Positions 1-9,144 of a DNA stretch of 64,000 bases are shown piece after piece. The stretch's first letter is position 1. Each line of letters begins with the position of its first letter. The notes beneath the pieces are model-generated. The model was not told the origin of the DNA. It searched no databases and saw only the letters and a program-made list of their open reading frames with translations. The stretch is from the NCBI RefSeq assembly GCF_001273775.1, contig NZ_CP011801.1, forward strand, positions 4,132,001 through 4,196,000, written 5' to 3'. A program made the translations under genes and the position numbers. The stretch comes from Nitrospira moscoviensis (GTDB lineage: Bacteria; Nitrospirota; Nitrospiria; Nitrospirales; Nitrospiraceae).

Positions 1-593
1 CTCGGATGGTAATCGGTCCGTACCATGCGGAACCTCGACTCGCCCGCCACGCGTTCGAAGTGATAGCCGACCCCTCTCGAGTACTGAACCAGGCTCTCGT
101 CAAAATCATTTCCCACGATGACAAAGACCATCGCGCAGGGATGGAACTCACTCCCGGCAAATTGAGCGTAGGCCAGGTAATCCGCGAGCTGGGATCCGGA
201 CGTGCCGATGCTGTAGACCAAGCGACGCGGCCCCAACAATCGTGAGAGCCTGCCCTGGACGGTCTCCTCATACGGCACCATCAGGGCTTCCACATAACTG
301 TCGCCGATGACGACGATCGGGCCGTCGGCCTCTCCATGCTTCGTGTAATCCTGTTCGTTGACGAACCCGTAATTGTTGATGCGCCCGCGGTTCACCATTT
401 CAAAATTCCAGCCTTTGGAGAACACGTACACTTGATTCGGCGTATAGCGCATCACGGGGTTGCGGTCATCGAGCGCCATGGCGCCGGTTGACGTGGAGAC
501 GGGGAACAACCAGAGCGCCGCCTCGGCAAGCAGGAGCGTCACGGCGCCGGCGCCGGCCATGACGAGTACCGAGAGGAGACTTCTCTGTCGCAT
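1..593 (-). CDS. SGNH/GDSL-type hydrolase of an exopolysaccharide locus (3' end outside window)
   Basis: Translating the minus strand from the ATG at 593-591 gives an open frame to the left edge with no stop, so the C-terminus is missing. The N-terminus is a hydrophobic segment (LLSVLVMAGAGAVTLLLAEA) typical of a membrane anchor or signal. Block I of SGNH hydrolases is present as VVIGDSYVEAL, with the nucleophile Ser in GDS, and a block III-like GND follows at VIVGNDFDE. Such proteins in polysaccharide loci act as esterases or acyl/acetyl-transfer partners (family knowledge). The gene is co-directional with the glycosyltransferases just upstream. The exact substrate cannot be told, and no strong ribosome binding site marks the start. 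Confidence 0.75.
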   Translation of the reverse strand, partial: MRQRSLLSVLVMAGAGAVTLLLAEAALWLFPVSTSTGAMALDDRNPVMRYTPNQVYVFSKGWNFEMVNRGRINNYGFVNEQDYTKHGEADGPIVVIGDSYVEALMVPYEETVQGRLSRLLGPRRLVYSIGTSGSQLADYLAYAQFAGSEFHPCAMVFVIVGNDFDESLVQYSRGVGYHFERVAGESRFRMVRTDYHP

Positions 594-644
594 CTTGTTC
601 CGATCAGAGCTTGGAGCACGGGACCTAGGCCGCTCGCCTGCCGG

Positions 645-1796
645 TCAGGACGCCAGCGTCCGTTGTCTCGGCTCGACTGATTCAATCGCGGTCCCGTGAC
701 ACAGTGCCAACAGATGCTGTTCGGTTGCCCGCACGAGCGTCTCCACAGAGAAGCGCTCCACAACAGGCCGCCGGATCTCCGCCGGAGGCAGTCGTCGGTC
801 GAGGACCTGTTGCATCCCTTTCATGAGAGCCATGGGATCTTTGGGCGGAACGAGGGCGCCCATGGATCCGACGATGAGACGCGAATCTCCCACGTCGGTC
901 GCCACACAGGGGACGCCACAGGCCATGGCTTCGCCAATGACATTGGAGAACCCCTCTCCGTATGAACAGTTCACCAGCAGATCGAGCGCGCTGTAGACGT
1001 TCGCCATATCGGACCTCATCCCCGCCCACAGCAGGCGGTCGGAAAGCCCGAGCGCACCGGTCCGCCCTTGGAGCGCAGCTCGATAGGCAGACGGGCCGTC
1101 TCCCACGCAGACAAACCGGACGGCGGGTCGTACGTGCGAGAGCTGCGCCGCCGCTCGCAGGAAGGTCTCATGGTCTTTCATCGGATCCAGCCTGCCGACC
1201 AGACCGATCAATTCCTCGTCTCGCGAGATTCCCCACTCCCTACGAATGCGCTCACGCGCGGCGGGGTTCCGGCGGAATCGCGCTGTGTCGATGCCGTTGG
1301 GAATCACCGCCGTCTTCTGCGCGGGATACCCGTCTGCGACATGGCCTCGCCGGCCCGCATGCGAGTTGGCGATGATCAGATCGGCGGAACGGGCCAGCCG
1401 GCAGGACAGCTTGTGGCTGAATCGGAACAGCCAATCGTATCGATCAAAATCCAAGTGGGAGCTCCGCACTCCCCACACGATCCTCGTGCCAGGACAGAAG
1501 GGCTGCACGGGCACGGTGACGAGATTGCTGATATAGCTGTGCAGCACGTCGGGGCGCTCACGGCGCACGGTTTGGATCAATCGCGTCAGAAAGCCGAGGA
1601 CATCCCATCGTCCACGTTTCTCGAGAGAATGAATGGGAACATCATCCTCCTTCAGCTCGTCTTCCAGCGGCCCTCCCGGGTAGAAGACCGCGACCGCGAC
1701 GTCATGCCCCCGCTGCCGGAGCCCTCGCGCCAGCACGACCAATTGCCGCTCCGCCCCTCCGGATTCCAACGAGCGAATTAAGAAGAGAATCTTCAT
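645..1796 (-). CDS. GT4-family glycosyltransferase
   Basis: A 383-residue GT-B glycosyltransferase. The N-terminus MKILFLIRSLESGGAERQ carries the GGAE signature of the GT4 N-domain. The C-domain has IGLVGRLDPMKDHETFLRA and the nucleotide-sugar binding EGFSNVIGEAMACGVP with the E-x7-E pattern. An in-frame extension to 1880 is possible, but the ATG at 1796 aligns with the family start and overlaps the upstream gene's stop by 4 bases (ATGA), so translation is probably coupled. Its likely role is adding one sugar to the lipid-linked repeat unit at the cytoplasmic face of the membrane. Donor and acceptor are unknown. Confidence 0.9.
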   Translation of the reverse strand: MKILFLIRSLESGGAERQLVVLARGLRQRGHDVAVAVFYPGGPLEDELKEDDVPIHSLEKRGRWDVLGFLTRLIQTVRRERPDVLHSYISNLVTVPVQPFCPGTRIVWGVRSSHLDFDRYDWLFRFSHKLSCRLARSADLIIANSHAGRRGHVADGYPAQKTAVIPNGIDTARFRRNPAARERIRREWGISRDEELIGLVGRLDPMKDHETFLRAAAQLSHVRPAVRFVCVGDGPSAYRAALQGRTGALGLSDRLLWAGMRSDMANVYSALDLLVNCSYGEGFSNVIGEAMACGVPCVATDVGDSRLIVGSMGALVPPKDPMALMKGMQQVLDRRLPPAEIRRPVVERFSVETLVRATEQHLLALCHGTAIESVEPRQRTLAS

Positions 1797-2947
1797 ATTC
1801 TTCGGAAGGAACGAACCGTATTGGGCACAGGCCAGTGCGGCCGACGCCCGTCCACGACCTGCCGGAGCAGCTCGCTCCACGATTTCATGATTTTCTCAAT
1901 GCCGAAGCGCTCGACCACCTCGACGGCCCGTGCCCGTAACCGTTCACGCTCCTGAGGAGCGTCCATCAGACGGCCCATGACTTCCGACAAGGCCGTCACG
2001 TTACCCGGAGGAACCAGGACGCCGTCCACTCCGTCGCGGATGATGTCGCGCGGGCCGCTGGGGCAGTCGGTGCTCACCACGGGAAGTCGGCAAGCCATGG
2101 CTTCCAGGAGCGCGTTGGGAAACCCCTCGTATCGGGAAGCCAGTACAAACAAATCCGCGCGCTGCAGGACCTCAAACGGATCCGCAAGACGCCCTGCCAG
2201 CGTGACTCTGGACCGGACCCCCAACTCCGCAGCGAGCGCCTCCAATCTGCCCCGCTCGGGCCCTTCGCCGATGATCACCAGCGACCAGTCGGGGCGGCTG
2301 TTCCCACAGCGGGCAAAGGCTCTGAGCAGATCGTCGAATCCCTTCTGCACGGCGAGCCTCCCCATCGACACGATAGTGTTCTTCGGGCGGGCGCTCCTGA
2401 CCGACCCGTCACAGGCTCGGATCTTTTCCGAGAGCGGATTCGGGATCACATACACGTCGTTTGGGTCAATCAATCCTTGCGCCCACGGGCGCAGGCCGTC
2501 CGTTTGCACCACCAACGCCGCCGCGCGCCGATAGAACAGCCGCCGTAAGAGGGCCCACGACCGTTCGATGCCGTGGTAGCGGGGATCGATTCGTTCCGAC
2601 ACGACGACCGGGATGGACAGGCCCACGGTCGCCATCAAAGTCAGGACGTTGGTCTTGTCAACAAAGCTGATCACGACATCGGGATTCGAGCGGCGCATCG
2701 CCTCCCGCAGGGAAGCGATGCGGCCGATGTTGCGGGTGAGCGCTTGGCGCACGCCGGCGGAAGGATGCGCGAGACCCAGCCCGATACGCGCGACGGCCGG
2801 GTGGACCCCATAGAAATCCTTGTCGGCCCCGTCGAGCGTGATCAGCGCCACCCCGTGCCCTTGTTCGGCCCAGTAGTCGGCCATCCGAGCCATCACGCGT
2901 TCGGCTCCCCCCGCTCCCAGCGTGGCGATCACCAATGTAATTCGCAT
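1793..2947 (-). CDS. GT4-family glycosyltransferase
   Basis: A 384-residue GT-B glycosyltransferase starting MRITLVIATLGAGGAERVM, with the GGAE motif near residue 14. The C-terminal domain has VSMGRLAVQKGFDDLLRAF and YEGFPNALLEAMACRLP, the GT4 donor-binding region. It is distinct in sequence from the neighbouring GT4 gene and ends in a 4-base overlap with it, so the two are in one operon and probably add successive sugars to an exopolysaccharide unit. Sugar specificity cannot be read from the sequence. Confidence 0.9.
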   Translation of the reverse strand: MRITLVIATLGAGGAERVMARMADYWAEQGHGVALITLDGADKDFYGVHPAVARIGLGLAHPSAGVRQALTRNIGRIASLREAMRRSNPDVVISFVDKTNVLTLMATVGLSIPVVVSERIDPRYHGIERSWALLRRLFYRRAAALVVQTDGLRPWAQGLIDPNDVYVIPNPLSEKIRACDGSVRSARPKNTIVSMGRLAVQKGFDDLLRAFARCGNSRPDWSLVIIGEGPERGRLEALAAELGVRSRVTLAGRLADPFEVLQRADLFVLASRYEGFPNALLEAMACRLPVVSTDCPSGPRDIIRDGVDGVLVPPGNVTALSEVMGRLMDAPQERERLRARAVEVVERFGIEKIMKSWSELLRQVVDGRRPHWPVPNTVRSFRRI

Positions 2948-3024
2948 GACCGTATGGAGAGGACCGTCACCGGTTCTCCGGAGACGCTGCGAGACAGTGC
3001 GGGAGCGGCCGGGAAAAGCCTGAA

Positions 3025-3804
3025 TTACTTCGCGCGGCTGACGGCGACGATGTAGGGCGACAAGGTTTTGCTCGCCGGCAGATCGCCGAATCGGCTTTCG
3101 AGGAACCAGACGGCTTTCGACAGTCGCGTCAGCAGCACATAGGTATGCCAGGCAAGGCCCCGCCGTTCTCTAAAGCAACTGGACAGCACGCCGAAGTTGG
3201 AGGAGCCGAGGTAGCCGCCGGACAGCACCGCCAGGCCGGCTCGGCGATGACCATCAAGAAACGACTCCCAATCGTGGGGGTTGTGCATGTCGTACACGGA
3301 ACGATTGAACCGCCTGGTGAGACGCCCGAGCACCCCGGCCATGTTGGGGATGACCGTACACATCAACCCGCCGTCTTTCAGGTAGCGCCGTTTCGCCGCC
3401 AGCGCATGCGCCAAATCGGCGAAGTGCTCGACCACGCCGAAGCTCACGACGAGGTCGAAGCGCCCATGCAACTCGCTGTGCGCGGCGAACAAGTCTTGAT
3501 GATGGACCTCGATACTGGACGCCCCGCCGAGTGCCGCCGCCCGCTTCGCCAGCCGCTCACATCCCGCCTGCGAATAATCGAGGCCGGCAAATCGACCGCC
3601 GGGATATTTGCCGGCGAAATATGGCAGCCACGGCGAATCGCCCGCGCCGATTTCCAACACGCGCTTGCCGTCCAGTCCAATGTCCTCGATCTTCTTCGCC
3701 AGGAGATGATTGGCGTAATCGCGCCAGCCGAATCGGTATTCGGTCCCTTCCTCGCGCGCGACGTAGCCCTGTTCCCAATATTCCGGTCTTGTCAGCGCGT
3801 TCAT
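3025..3804 (-). CDS. SAM-dependent class I methyltransferase
   Basis: A 259-residue protein. The open frame extends far upstream, but the ATG at 3804 overlaps the flippase stop codon (ATGA, 3801-3804) and matches a normal start, MNALTRPEYWEQGY. SAM-binding motif I is VLEIGAGDSPW near residue 50, followed by an acidic post-I region (FAGLDYS) and VVSFGVVEHFADL. This is the UbiE/Methyltransf_11 type fold. The operon setting suggests methylation of a sugar or polysaccharide precursor; the target is inference. Confidence 0.85.
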   Translation of the reverse strand: MNALTRPEYWEQGYVAREEGTEYRFGWRDYANHLLAKKIEDIGLDGKRVLEIGAGDSPWLPYFAGKYPGGRFAGLDYSQAGCERLAKRAAALGGASSIEVHHQDLFAAHSELHGRFDLVVSFGVVEHFADLAHALAAKRRYLKDGGLMCTVIPNMAGVLGRLTRRFNRSVYDMHNPHDWESFLDGHRRAGLAVLSGGYLGSSNFGVLSSCFRERRGLAWHTYVLLTRLSKAVWFLESRFGDLPASKTLSPYIVAVSRAK

Positions 3805-5189
3805 GTGGGCCGCCTCAGGGTCAGCAAGAAGAACTGCGCGTTCAGGGCGTAGACCACCCCCCACGCGAGGGCGATCCCCTTGATGCCGAGCAACGGGATG
3901 AGCACCGCGTTGGCGATCATCTTGGAGCCGACGGCGATCGCGCCCGACCAAAACAGCACGCGGTAGCGGCCTTGACTGGACGCGTAGCTCGCCAGCACCA
4001 AAGCCGCGCAATAGAACGGCAACTGCGCCAACCCATAGCGGACGACTTCGGCGACCACATCGGTGTCCGCGGCGGTGAAGGCGCCGCGCTCGAACAGCAG
4101 GCGCACCGCCCACGGCGCGAGCCACCAGCCGATCAGCGTGGCGGCGACGCCCAGCATGAATAACAGGCGCACCCACTGAGCGACGACGGACTGGATCTGC
4201 CGGCCCTCCTGCGCGGAGGCCTGCGAGAACACCGGCAGCGTGGCGCGAGCCACCGCCATGGCGCCCAGGCTGAGAATCAACCCCAGGATGCGGTTGGCGT
4301 ATCCGAGCGCGGCGATGGCTCCCGTGCCGAGAGAGGCGGCGAAGAATTGGTCGACGATGCCGAGGCTCGTCATGAGCGACTGGCCCGCCAGCATCAGACC
4401 GAACCCTTGCCAAAACACGGGCCATTGAGACGACGCACGGGTAACGCGCGGGGCTTCGACCTCGCCGCGCCGCTTCAGCACGGCAGCCACGCTCCCGAGG
4501 TGACAGACAGAACCGGCGATCGTCCCCCACACCAGCGGTTCAGCTCCGCCGATCGGAAAAGCCAGCAGAGCCGCCAAGATGACCAAGGCCGGGACGCTTT
4601 CCAGGAGTGTATTGGCATGTTGGCCGGCCGCCATGATCCAGGCTGAGAAGAGGCTGATCAGCACGCCCAAGGGAATCAACAGGGCCAGCGGCCCGACCAT
4701 CCCGACGGCGAGAGCGGCCGTCGTCGCCGGGAGGCCGACCCATGATCGAGTGAGCAGCCAGGGCAAGCCGATCCATGCCACCCCCCCCAGTGCGACTCCC
4801 AGGAACAGCGTGAGGCCCAACAGCTCCGCTCTGAAGAGAGGAACCTCGACGGAGGGCTCCCGCCGTAAGCGGGCCGCCAGAGGAACCAGCACGGCCGCGA
4901 GCACGCTGAACCAGACCCCCGTCGGCCACGTCACGAGGTTGAAGAGAAAGAGGTAGGCGTCCACCTCTTCGCGGACGCCATAGCGCCACGCCACCGCCAT
5001 CTCCTTGGCGGCTCCGGCGATTTTGCCCACCACCACAAAAAGCACCACCCAGGCCATGCCTCGCGCGATGGCGTGGTGATCGGCGTGGGCCGCGCGCACC
5101 CGGTCGACCCACCCCCGAGCAAGCGCCATCGGATATGTCGCTGATTGCCGCATGCCAAGCCATCCGCCGCCGGTACGGAGCCGGTTCAT
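3801..5189 (-). CDS. MurJ/Wzx-type lipid-linked oligosaccharide flippase
   Basis: A 462-residue integral membrane protein with about 12-14 hydrophobic segments and the MOP-superfamily pattern. The N-terminus has GKIAGAAKEMAVAWRYGVREEVDAYLFLF, close to the KxxG...R-x-G...D-A motif of MviN/MurJ relatives. Such proteins move undecaprenyl-linked sugars across the inner membrane. Its place between a methyltransferase and a tyrosine autokinase argues for an exopolysaccharide repeat unit rather than lipid II. The start overlaps the upstream stop by 1 base (TGATG). Confidence 0.85.
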   Translation of the reverse strand: MNRLRTGGGWLGMRQSATYPMALARGWVDRVRAAHADHHAIARGMAWVVLFVVVGKIAGAAKEMAVAWRYGVREEVDAYLFLFNLVTWPTGVWFSVLAAVLVPLAARLRREPSVEVPLFRAELLGLTLFLGVALGGVAWIGLPWLLTRSWVGLPATTAALAVGMVGPLALLIPLGVLISLFSAWIMAAGQHANTLLESVPALVILAALLAFPIGGAEPLVWGTIAGSVCHLGSVAAVLKRRGEVEAPRVTRASSQWPVFWQGFGLMLAGQSLMTSLGIVDQFFAASLGTGAIAALGYANRILGLILSLGAMAVARATLPVFSQASAQEGRQIQSVVAQWVRLLFMLGVAATLIGWWLAPWAVRLLFERGAFTAADTDVVAEVVRYGLAQLPFYCAALVLASYASSQGRYRVLFWSGAIAVGSKMIANAVLIPLLGIKGIALAWGVVYALNAQFFLLTLRRPT

Positions 5190-7402
5190 CAGGCCTGTTC
5201 CTGGTAGTAGGCCGTATAGTAGGGCGAGTCTTCGACGCGGGCCTTTTGCATCACGACGCCCAGCATTTTTCCTCCGGCGAACGCCATCCGCTGGATCGCG
5301 AGGCGGCAGGCTTCACGGGTGGTCTTCCCCGCGCACACGACCATCAGAACGCCGTCCACTTTGGAGGCGAGGACGGCGGTATCCGCGAACGGGAGGGTGG
5401 GCGGGCAATCCAGGATCATGTGGCAGTCCTGCCGCAAGGCCCACTCGAGGAGCTGGGTCAGATATTTGGAGTGCAGCAGCTCCGTGGGATTCCCTGGGCG
5501 GTCGCCGCTCGGGACGATCGACAGGTTGGGGACAAAGCTGTCATGGACCACGTCGGCGATGTCGGCTTGCCCGGCCAACAACTGAGCGAGACCCGGCGCC
5601 GACGTCTTGTGCAGGCCCACCTCGTAGATGCGATGCGGGTTGGGTTTCCGGAAATCCACGTCCACGAGGACGACGCGACGGCGCTCCAGCCGCGCCAGCG
5701 CCAGGGCCAGGTTGACGGCGAGCGTCGTCTTGCCTTCGTTGTCTCCCGGGCTCGTGATGAGCACGCGGGACGGCAGGGTGTCCGGCCGCGACAGCAGCAG
5801 GCCCGTCCGGATAATGCGGATGCTTTCCGCGGCCGGCGACATCGCGTCCGGATGCACCAGCGCTTTTTCCGGCGTCGAGGCTTTCGGCAGGAGCGGGACC
5901 ACGCCGAGCAGCGAGACCTCTGGGAGATACCGCTCCACGTCGCCCGGGTCCTGGAGTTTCTTGTTGCGCGCTTCCAGAACGATGGCCAGGCCGACACCGC
6001 TCATCAGGCCCGTCATGAGCGCCAAGACGATGTTCAGCTTGGTTTTCGGTTTGGCGGGAACCGCGCTCGGCGTGGCCGGATCGGCCAGATAGACGTTGTT
6101 GGTCTGCATCCCGGCCGACAGATCGCTTTCCTTCGTGGCCTTCAAAAAGAGGTTGTAGACGTGGAGGCTGCTTTCCGCTTCCCGCTCCAACATGCCGTGC
6201 TCGATTTCGTTCTTCTCCAGGCGGATTTTGTCGTTGCCGTATCGGGCGATGGCCGCCTGCACCGCGCGCTCCTGCGCCACCGTCATGTTGTACTCGTGCT
6301 TGAGCGAGTCGTAGATCTTCTGGACTTCCTGCTTGATGCGTTGGCGGAGATTCTGCAGTTCGGCGTGCTTTTGAGCCCGATCGGGATGCAACGGACCGTA
6401 CTTCTCCGACAGATCCGCCACCTGCGATGAAAGCGCGATCTCCTGCGCGCGGAGCATTTGGATCAACTGGGAATTCAGCACCTGCGTGAGGGAGTCCAGC
6501 TCCGGCCAGCCGCCGCCGCTTCCAGGCTGGCCCTGCGTATTGAGCGCCGATTCGACCTGTTGCAGTCGCGAGTACGCCGCGGCTTTCGCCATCTCGGTCT
6601 TCACGAGTTGTGAGTTCAGCTCCGCCATCGTCTGGCCGGCCAGCGATTTGCGCTCTTCGCCGGTGAGCAGCCCGTGCTTGGCCCGATAGAGGTAGAGCGC
6701 CTCCTGGGCGGCCTGCACTTTTTCGCGCAGTCCCTCCAAGTGCGTGGTGAACCACCGCGCCGCCTGCTCCCGCGCGATGGAGCTCAGCTCCTGATTCCGT
6801 TCGACATAGACGGACACCAGGGTATTGGCCGCGAGCGCGGCGAAGGCGGGATCCACCGAGCTCACCGTCACGTGCGCCAATCGCGCGCCCCGAATCGGCA
6901 TGATTTCGACGTTGTTCAAAAACGCTTTGAGGAGTCTCTCCTGTTCGGCTTCTTCGGCCAGCGGTCCCTCCTTTTTTTTGGGTTGCCACCACGCCTGCAC
7001 CCACTTGGGGAGCACCTTGTCGAGCAAGGAGGGTTGGGGCTGATATTCGGGCCGATTCGACAGTTTCAGCTGATCCACCGCCCGCCGGATCACCTGATGG
7101 CTCTTCAACAGCTCAAAGTGCGTTTGGAAATACTCGGGACTGTTGTCCAAATGGTAGTACGACTTGTCCTTTTCCAGCCCACCCGGCGCCTGGCTTTCAA
7201 TCACGACGGTCGCTCTCGACTGGTAGACCGGCGTTTGAAGGACCGACCACATGCCGGCCGCCGCCGCAAAGCCGCACCCGATCAGGACGATCAGCCTCGC
7301 ATGCTGCCGACAGGCGCTGGCGTATTCTCTGAGCGGGTGCTCGGGTTCGTCCGCGGCACCGGGGGCTGTACGATCTGCCGGAAGGCCGTTGCGTCGCTCC
7401 AT
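5189..7402 (-). CDS. Wzc-like polysaccharide co-polymerase / BY-type tyrosine autokinase
   Basis: A 737-residue inner-membrane protein. TM1 lies at about residues 37-55 and TM2 at about 455-477. Between them is a Wzz domain and a long coiled-coil GNVR region. The cytoplasmic kinase has Walker A (SPGDNEGKTT, 551-560), Walker A' (VLVDVDFRKP, about 578-587) and Walker B (MILDCPP). The C-terminus carries a tyrosine cluster (YYTAYY, 728-733), the usual autophosphorylation site. Such kinases control polysaccharide chain length and export by cyclic phosphorylation. A GGGAG ribosome binding site lies about 8 bases before the ATG. The P-loop departs slightly from the PGEGKS form but keeps GKT. Confidence 0.93.
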   Translation of the reverse strand: MERRNGLPADRTAPGAADEPEHPLREYASACRQHARLIVLIGCGFAAAAGMWSVLQTPVYQSRATVVIESQAPGGLEKDKSYYHLDNSPEYFQTHFELLKSHQVIRRAVDQLKLSNRPEYQPQPSLLDKVLPKWVQAWWQPKKKEGPLAEEAEQERLLKAFLNNVEIMPIRGARLAHVTVSSVDPAFAALAANTLVSVYVERNQELSSIAREQAARWFTTHLEGLREKVQAAQEALYLYRAKHGLLTGEERKSLAGQTMAELNSQLVKTEMAKAAAYSRLQQVESALNTQGQPGSGGGWPELDSLTQVLNSQLIQMLRAQEIALSSQVADLSEKYGPLHPDRAQKHAELQNLRQRIKQEVQKIYDSLKHEYNMTVAQERAVQAAIARYGNDKIRLEKNEIEHGMLEREAESSLHVYNLFLKATKESDLSAGMQTNNVYLADPATPSAVPAKPKTKLNIVLALMTGLMSGVGLAIVLEARNKKLQDPGDVERYLPEVSLLGVVPLLPKASTPEKALVHPDAMSPAAESIRIIRTGLLLSRPDTLPSRVLITSPGDNEGKTTLAVNLALALARLERRRVVLVDVDFRKPNPHRIYEVGLHKTSAPGLAQLLAGQADIADVVHDSFVPNLSIVPSGDRPGNPTELLHSKYLTQLLEWALRQDCHMILDCPPTLPFADTAVLASKVDGVLMVVCAGKTTREACRLAIQRMAFAGGKMLGVVMQKARVEDSPYYTAYYQEQA

Positions 7403-7436
7403 GGTTTGGGCTCCCTTTCTCGATACGCTGAAGAAT

Positions 7437-8021
7437 CTAGAGGAGAGGCGGAATCGGAGACGGACCGGCGCCCGCCGGGCCCGCGGGCCATTCGCAACAA
7501 TCCGCCGGCACCGGCATCACTTCGTCCATCTCGATGTGCACCAACGCGGCTTGCTGAATCAGACGAGCTCGGATCACCAGGCAATCGTGCTGCCCCTTTC
7601 TCACGAGCTGGCCTCGAAGACCCGCGAGCGGGCCTCGTATCACTTGCACCCATGCTCCTTCTACGAAGTACGCGGACGGTTCGGTGTGGCGCCTGCTCTC
7701 GGACAGCCGTTGAATGGCCGCCAAGTCCTCGTCGGAAATCGGCTCCGGCCTCGTGGATCCGACGATGCGCACGACGCCCGGTGTTTGCAGAACCGCCAGA
7801 CGGTTGGTGAGCGCAAAACGGACAAAACAGTAGCCGGGGAACAGCGGCGTTCGCGTCCACACCTTGCGGTCGGACCACTGGCTGAGGCTGGTGGTCAACG
7901 GCAACAGGATCTCGAACCCGACGGCGGCGAGCCGGTCGCGCACCTGCTTCTCATGGCGCGAGCGCGTGCTGAGGGCATACCATCGAAGATCGGCGGCGGA
8001 GAATTCGTACGTGTCAGACAT
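7437..8021 (-). CDS. NusG-family specialised elongation factor (UpxY/RfaH/LoaP-like)
   Basis: A 194-residue NusG paralogue. The NGN domain starts RWYALSTRSRHEKQVRDRL and contains PLFPGYCFVRF. A KOW motif follows at about residues 124-155 (VQVIRGPLAGLRGQLV). The tail is proline-rich and extra to the family. Paralogues placed first in polysaccharide operons (UpxY, RfaH, LoaP) act as operon-specific antiterminators, and this gene is the most upstream of the minus-strand exopolysaccharide run, 34 bases before the autokinase gene. It therefore probably promotes read-through of the long operon. It could also be the organism's general NusG, but the tail and context argue against that. Confidence 0.85.
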   Translation of the reverse strand: MSDTYEFSAADLRWYALSTRSRHEKQVRDRLAAVGFEILLPLTTSLSQWSDRKVWTRTPLFPGYCFVRFALTNRLAVLQTPGVVRIVGSTRPEPISDEDLAAIQRLSESRRHTEPSAYFVEGAWVQVIRGPLAGLRGQLVRKGQHDCLVIRARLIQQAALVHIEMDEVMPVPADCCEWPAGPAGAGPSPIPPLL

Positions 8022-8451
8022 AGCTTCGCCGTGTCGGTCCCATCATCGGGGTCACTCTTACAGAATTCCGAATCGCTCCGCATCGGATCATTGTGCCTTT
8101 TTCCGGAGAGGAGAAAGCGCCGGGCGACCGACACGGATGTGCCGGGCTGCGCCGTGCGGGACTGGCGGAATGTGACGGGGCTCCCTCGCCGACTCCCGCG
8201 GCGCGGCCACTCGTGGCGCACCGGATGCGGCACGACGGCGCTCCGCAAGCCCGCGTGATTCGGCGGACCTTCGACCCGTTCAGGAATTGCGAGGGGGGCT
8301 CCTAGGGTTTTGTCCAGTAGGCAATCCCTAGCCCGGATTCTAGTGTGGCTCCTATAGCTCGTTTGTCCGGGCGATGAAACACCTAAGCGGCACATCGCTC
8401 TGATCCACCCCAGTCAGGCCGCGCTGGTTTGCAGAGAGAGGAACGGAGCCG
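8022..8451. promoter_or_regulatory. 430-base divergent intergenic region
   Basis: This gap separates the exopolysaccharide operon (minus) from a response-regulator gene (plus) and must hold both promoters. An inverted repeat CTAGGG (8302-8307) / CCCTAG (8326-8331) with an 18-base loop is the only clear symmetry; it could be an operator. No convincing sigma-70 or sigma-54 pair was found on either strand, and the open frames across it look like shadows. A purine-rich GAGAGAGGA at 8434-8442 is a plausible ribosome binding site for the GTG start at 8452. Confidence 0.4.
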
Positions 8452-9123
8452 GTGATCATCAAAATCGTGACCGTCAGCAGCAACACGTTCGTGCAACTGG
8501 GATTGCGCCGGATCTTCGAAGGGCACTCCGGCGCGGTGGTGGTCGGCGAATGTCCGCGGGGCGCGGCCGCCCGTGACCTGGTCGAGAAAGAACGGCCGGA
8601 TCTCATTGTGGTCGACCTCGAATCGGACATGAGCCAGTTCGACGTCGGCCTGCTGCGGCAAGGCGCGCCCCACGCCCGCATTGTAGTGCTGACCGGTTGG
8701 GCGGATATGGAACGGGGCCGGCAGGCCCTCGAAGCGGGCGCCGACGTCATCATGATGAAGTGCCAGCCGGCGTCCCTGCTGCTGGCGATCATCGAGAGCA
8801 TGGCCAAAAGTCCCGGGGCGCCGGTGAGCCATCCCCGGACTCTCGTGTTCAAGCAGGACCGCGGCGGCACGCCGCCGGCCCAGCCGGAGGCCCCGGCGTC
8901 ACACTCCAAGATGGAGACCTTGACGGAGCGGGAGCGCGCCGTCGCGGCCCTCATCGGACAGGGGCTGTCCAACCGCGATATCGCCGAACGCCTCTTCATT
9001 TCCGAGACGACGGTCCGCCATCACCTCACCAGCATCTTCGACAAGGTGGGCGTCTCCAACCGCCAAAAGCTGCTCCTCTTGGTCCACCGGTGGAAGCTCG
9101 CGGAGCTGAACGTGCCGGCATAG
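8452..9123 (+). CDS. NarL/FixJ-type response regulator, atypical receiver
   Basis: A 223-residue protein with an N-terminal receiver-like domain (1-120), a linker, and a C-terminal LuxR-type helix-turn-helix (about 155-215; LTERERAVAALIGQGLSNRDIAERL then VRHHLTSIFDKVGV). Asp55 in LIVVDLES is the expected phosphoacceptor and Lys102 is in place. The acidic pair that binds Mg2+ after strand 1 is replaced by SSN (IVTVSSNT instead of the usual VDDH form). Phosphorylation may therefore be weak or absent. The GTG start is chosen because translation begins at the receiver's first strand. The gene is divergent from the exopolysaccharide operon and may control it; that link is inference. Confidence 0.88.
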   Translation: MIIKIVTVSSNTFVQLGLRRIFEGHSGAVVVGECPRGAAARDLVEKERPDLIVVDLESDMSQFDVGLLRQGAPHARIVVLTGWADMERGRQALEAGADVIMMKCQPASLLLAIIESMAKSPGAPVSHPRTLVFKQDRGGTPPAQPEAPASHSKMETLTERERAVAALIGQGLSNRDIAERLFISETTVRHHLTSIFDKVGVSNRQKLLLLVHRWKLAELNVPA

Positions 9124-9144
9124 CGGGGCGGGCTTCTCCCGGCT

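Noticed and set aside
3805..4530. A 240-residue N-terminal extension of the methyltransferase gene
   Set aside because: It is an out-of-frame reading of the flippase gene. The 4-base overlap start at 3804 is the natural one.
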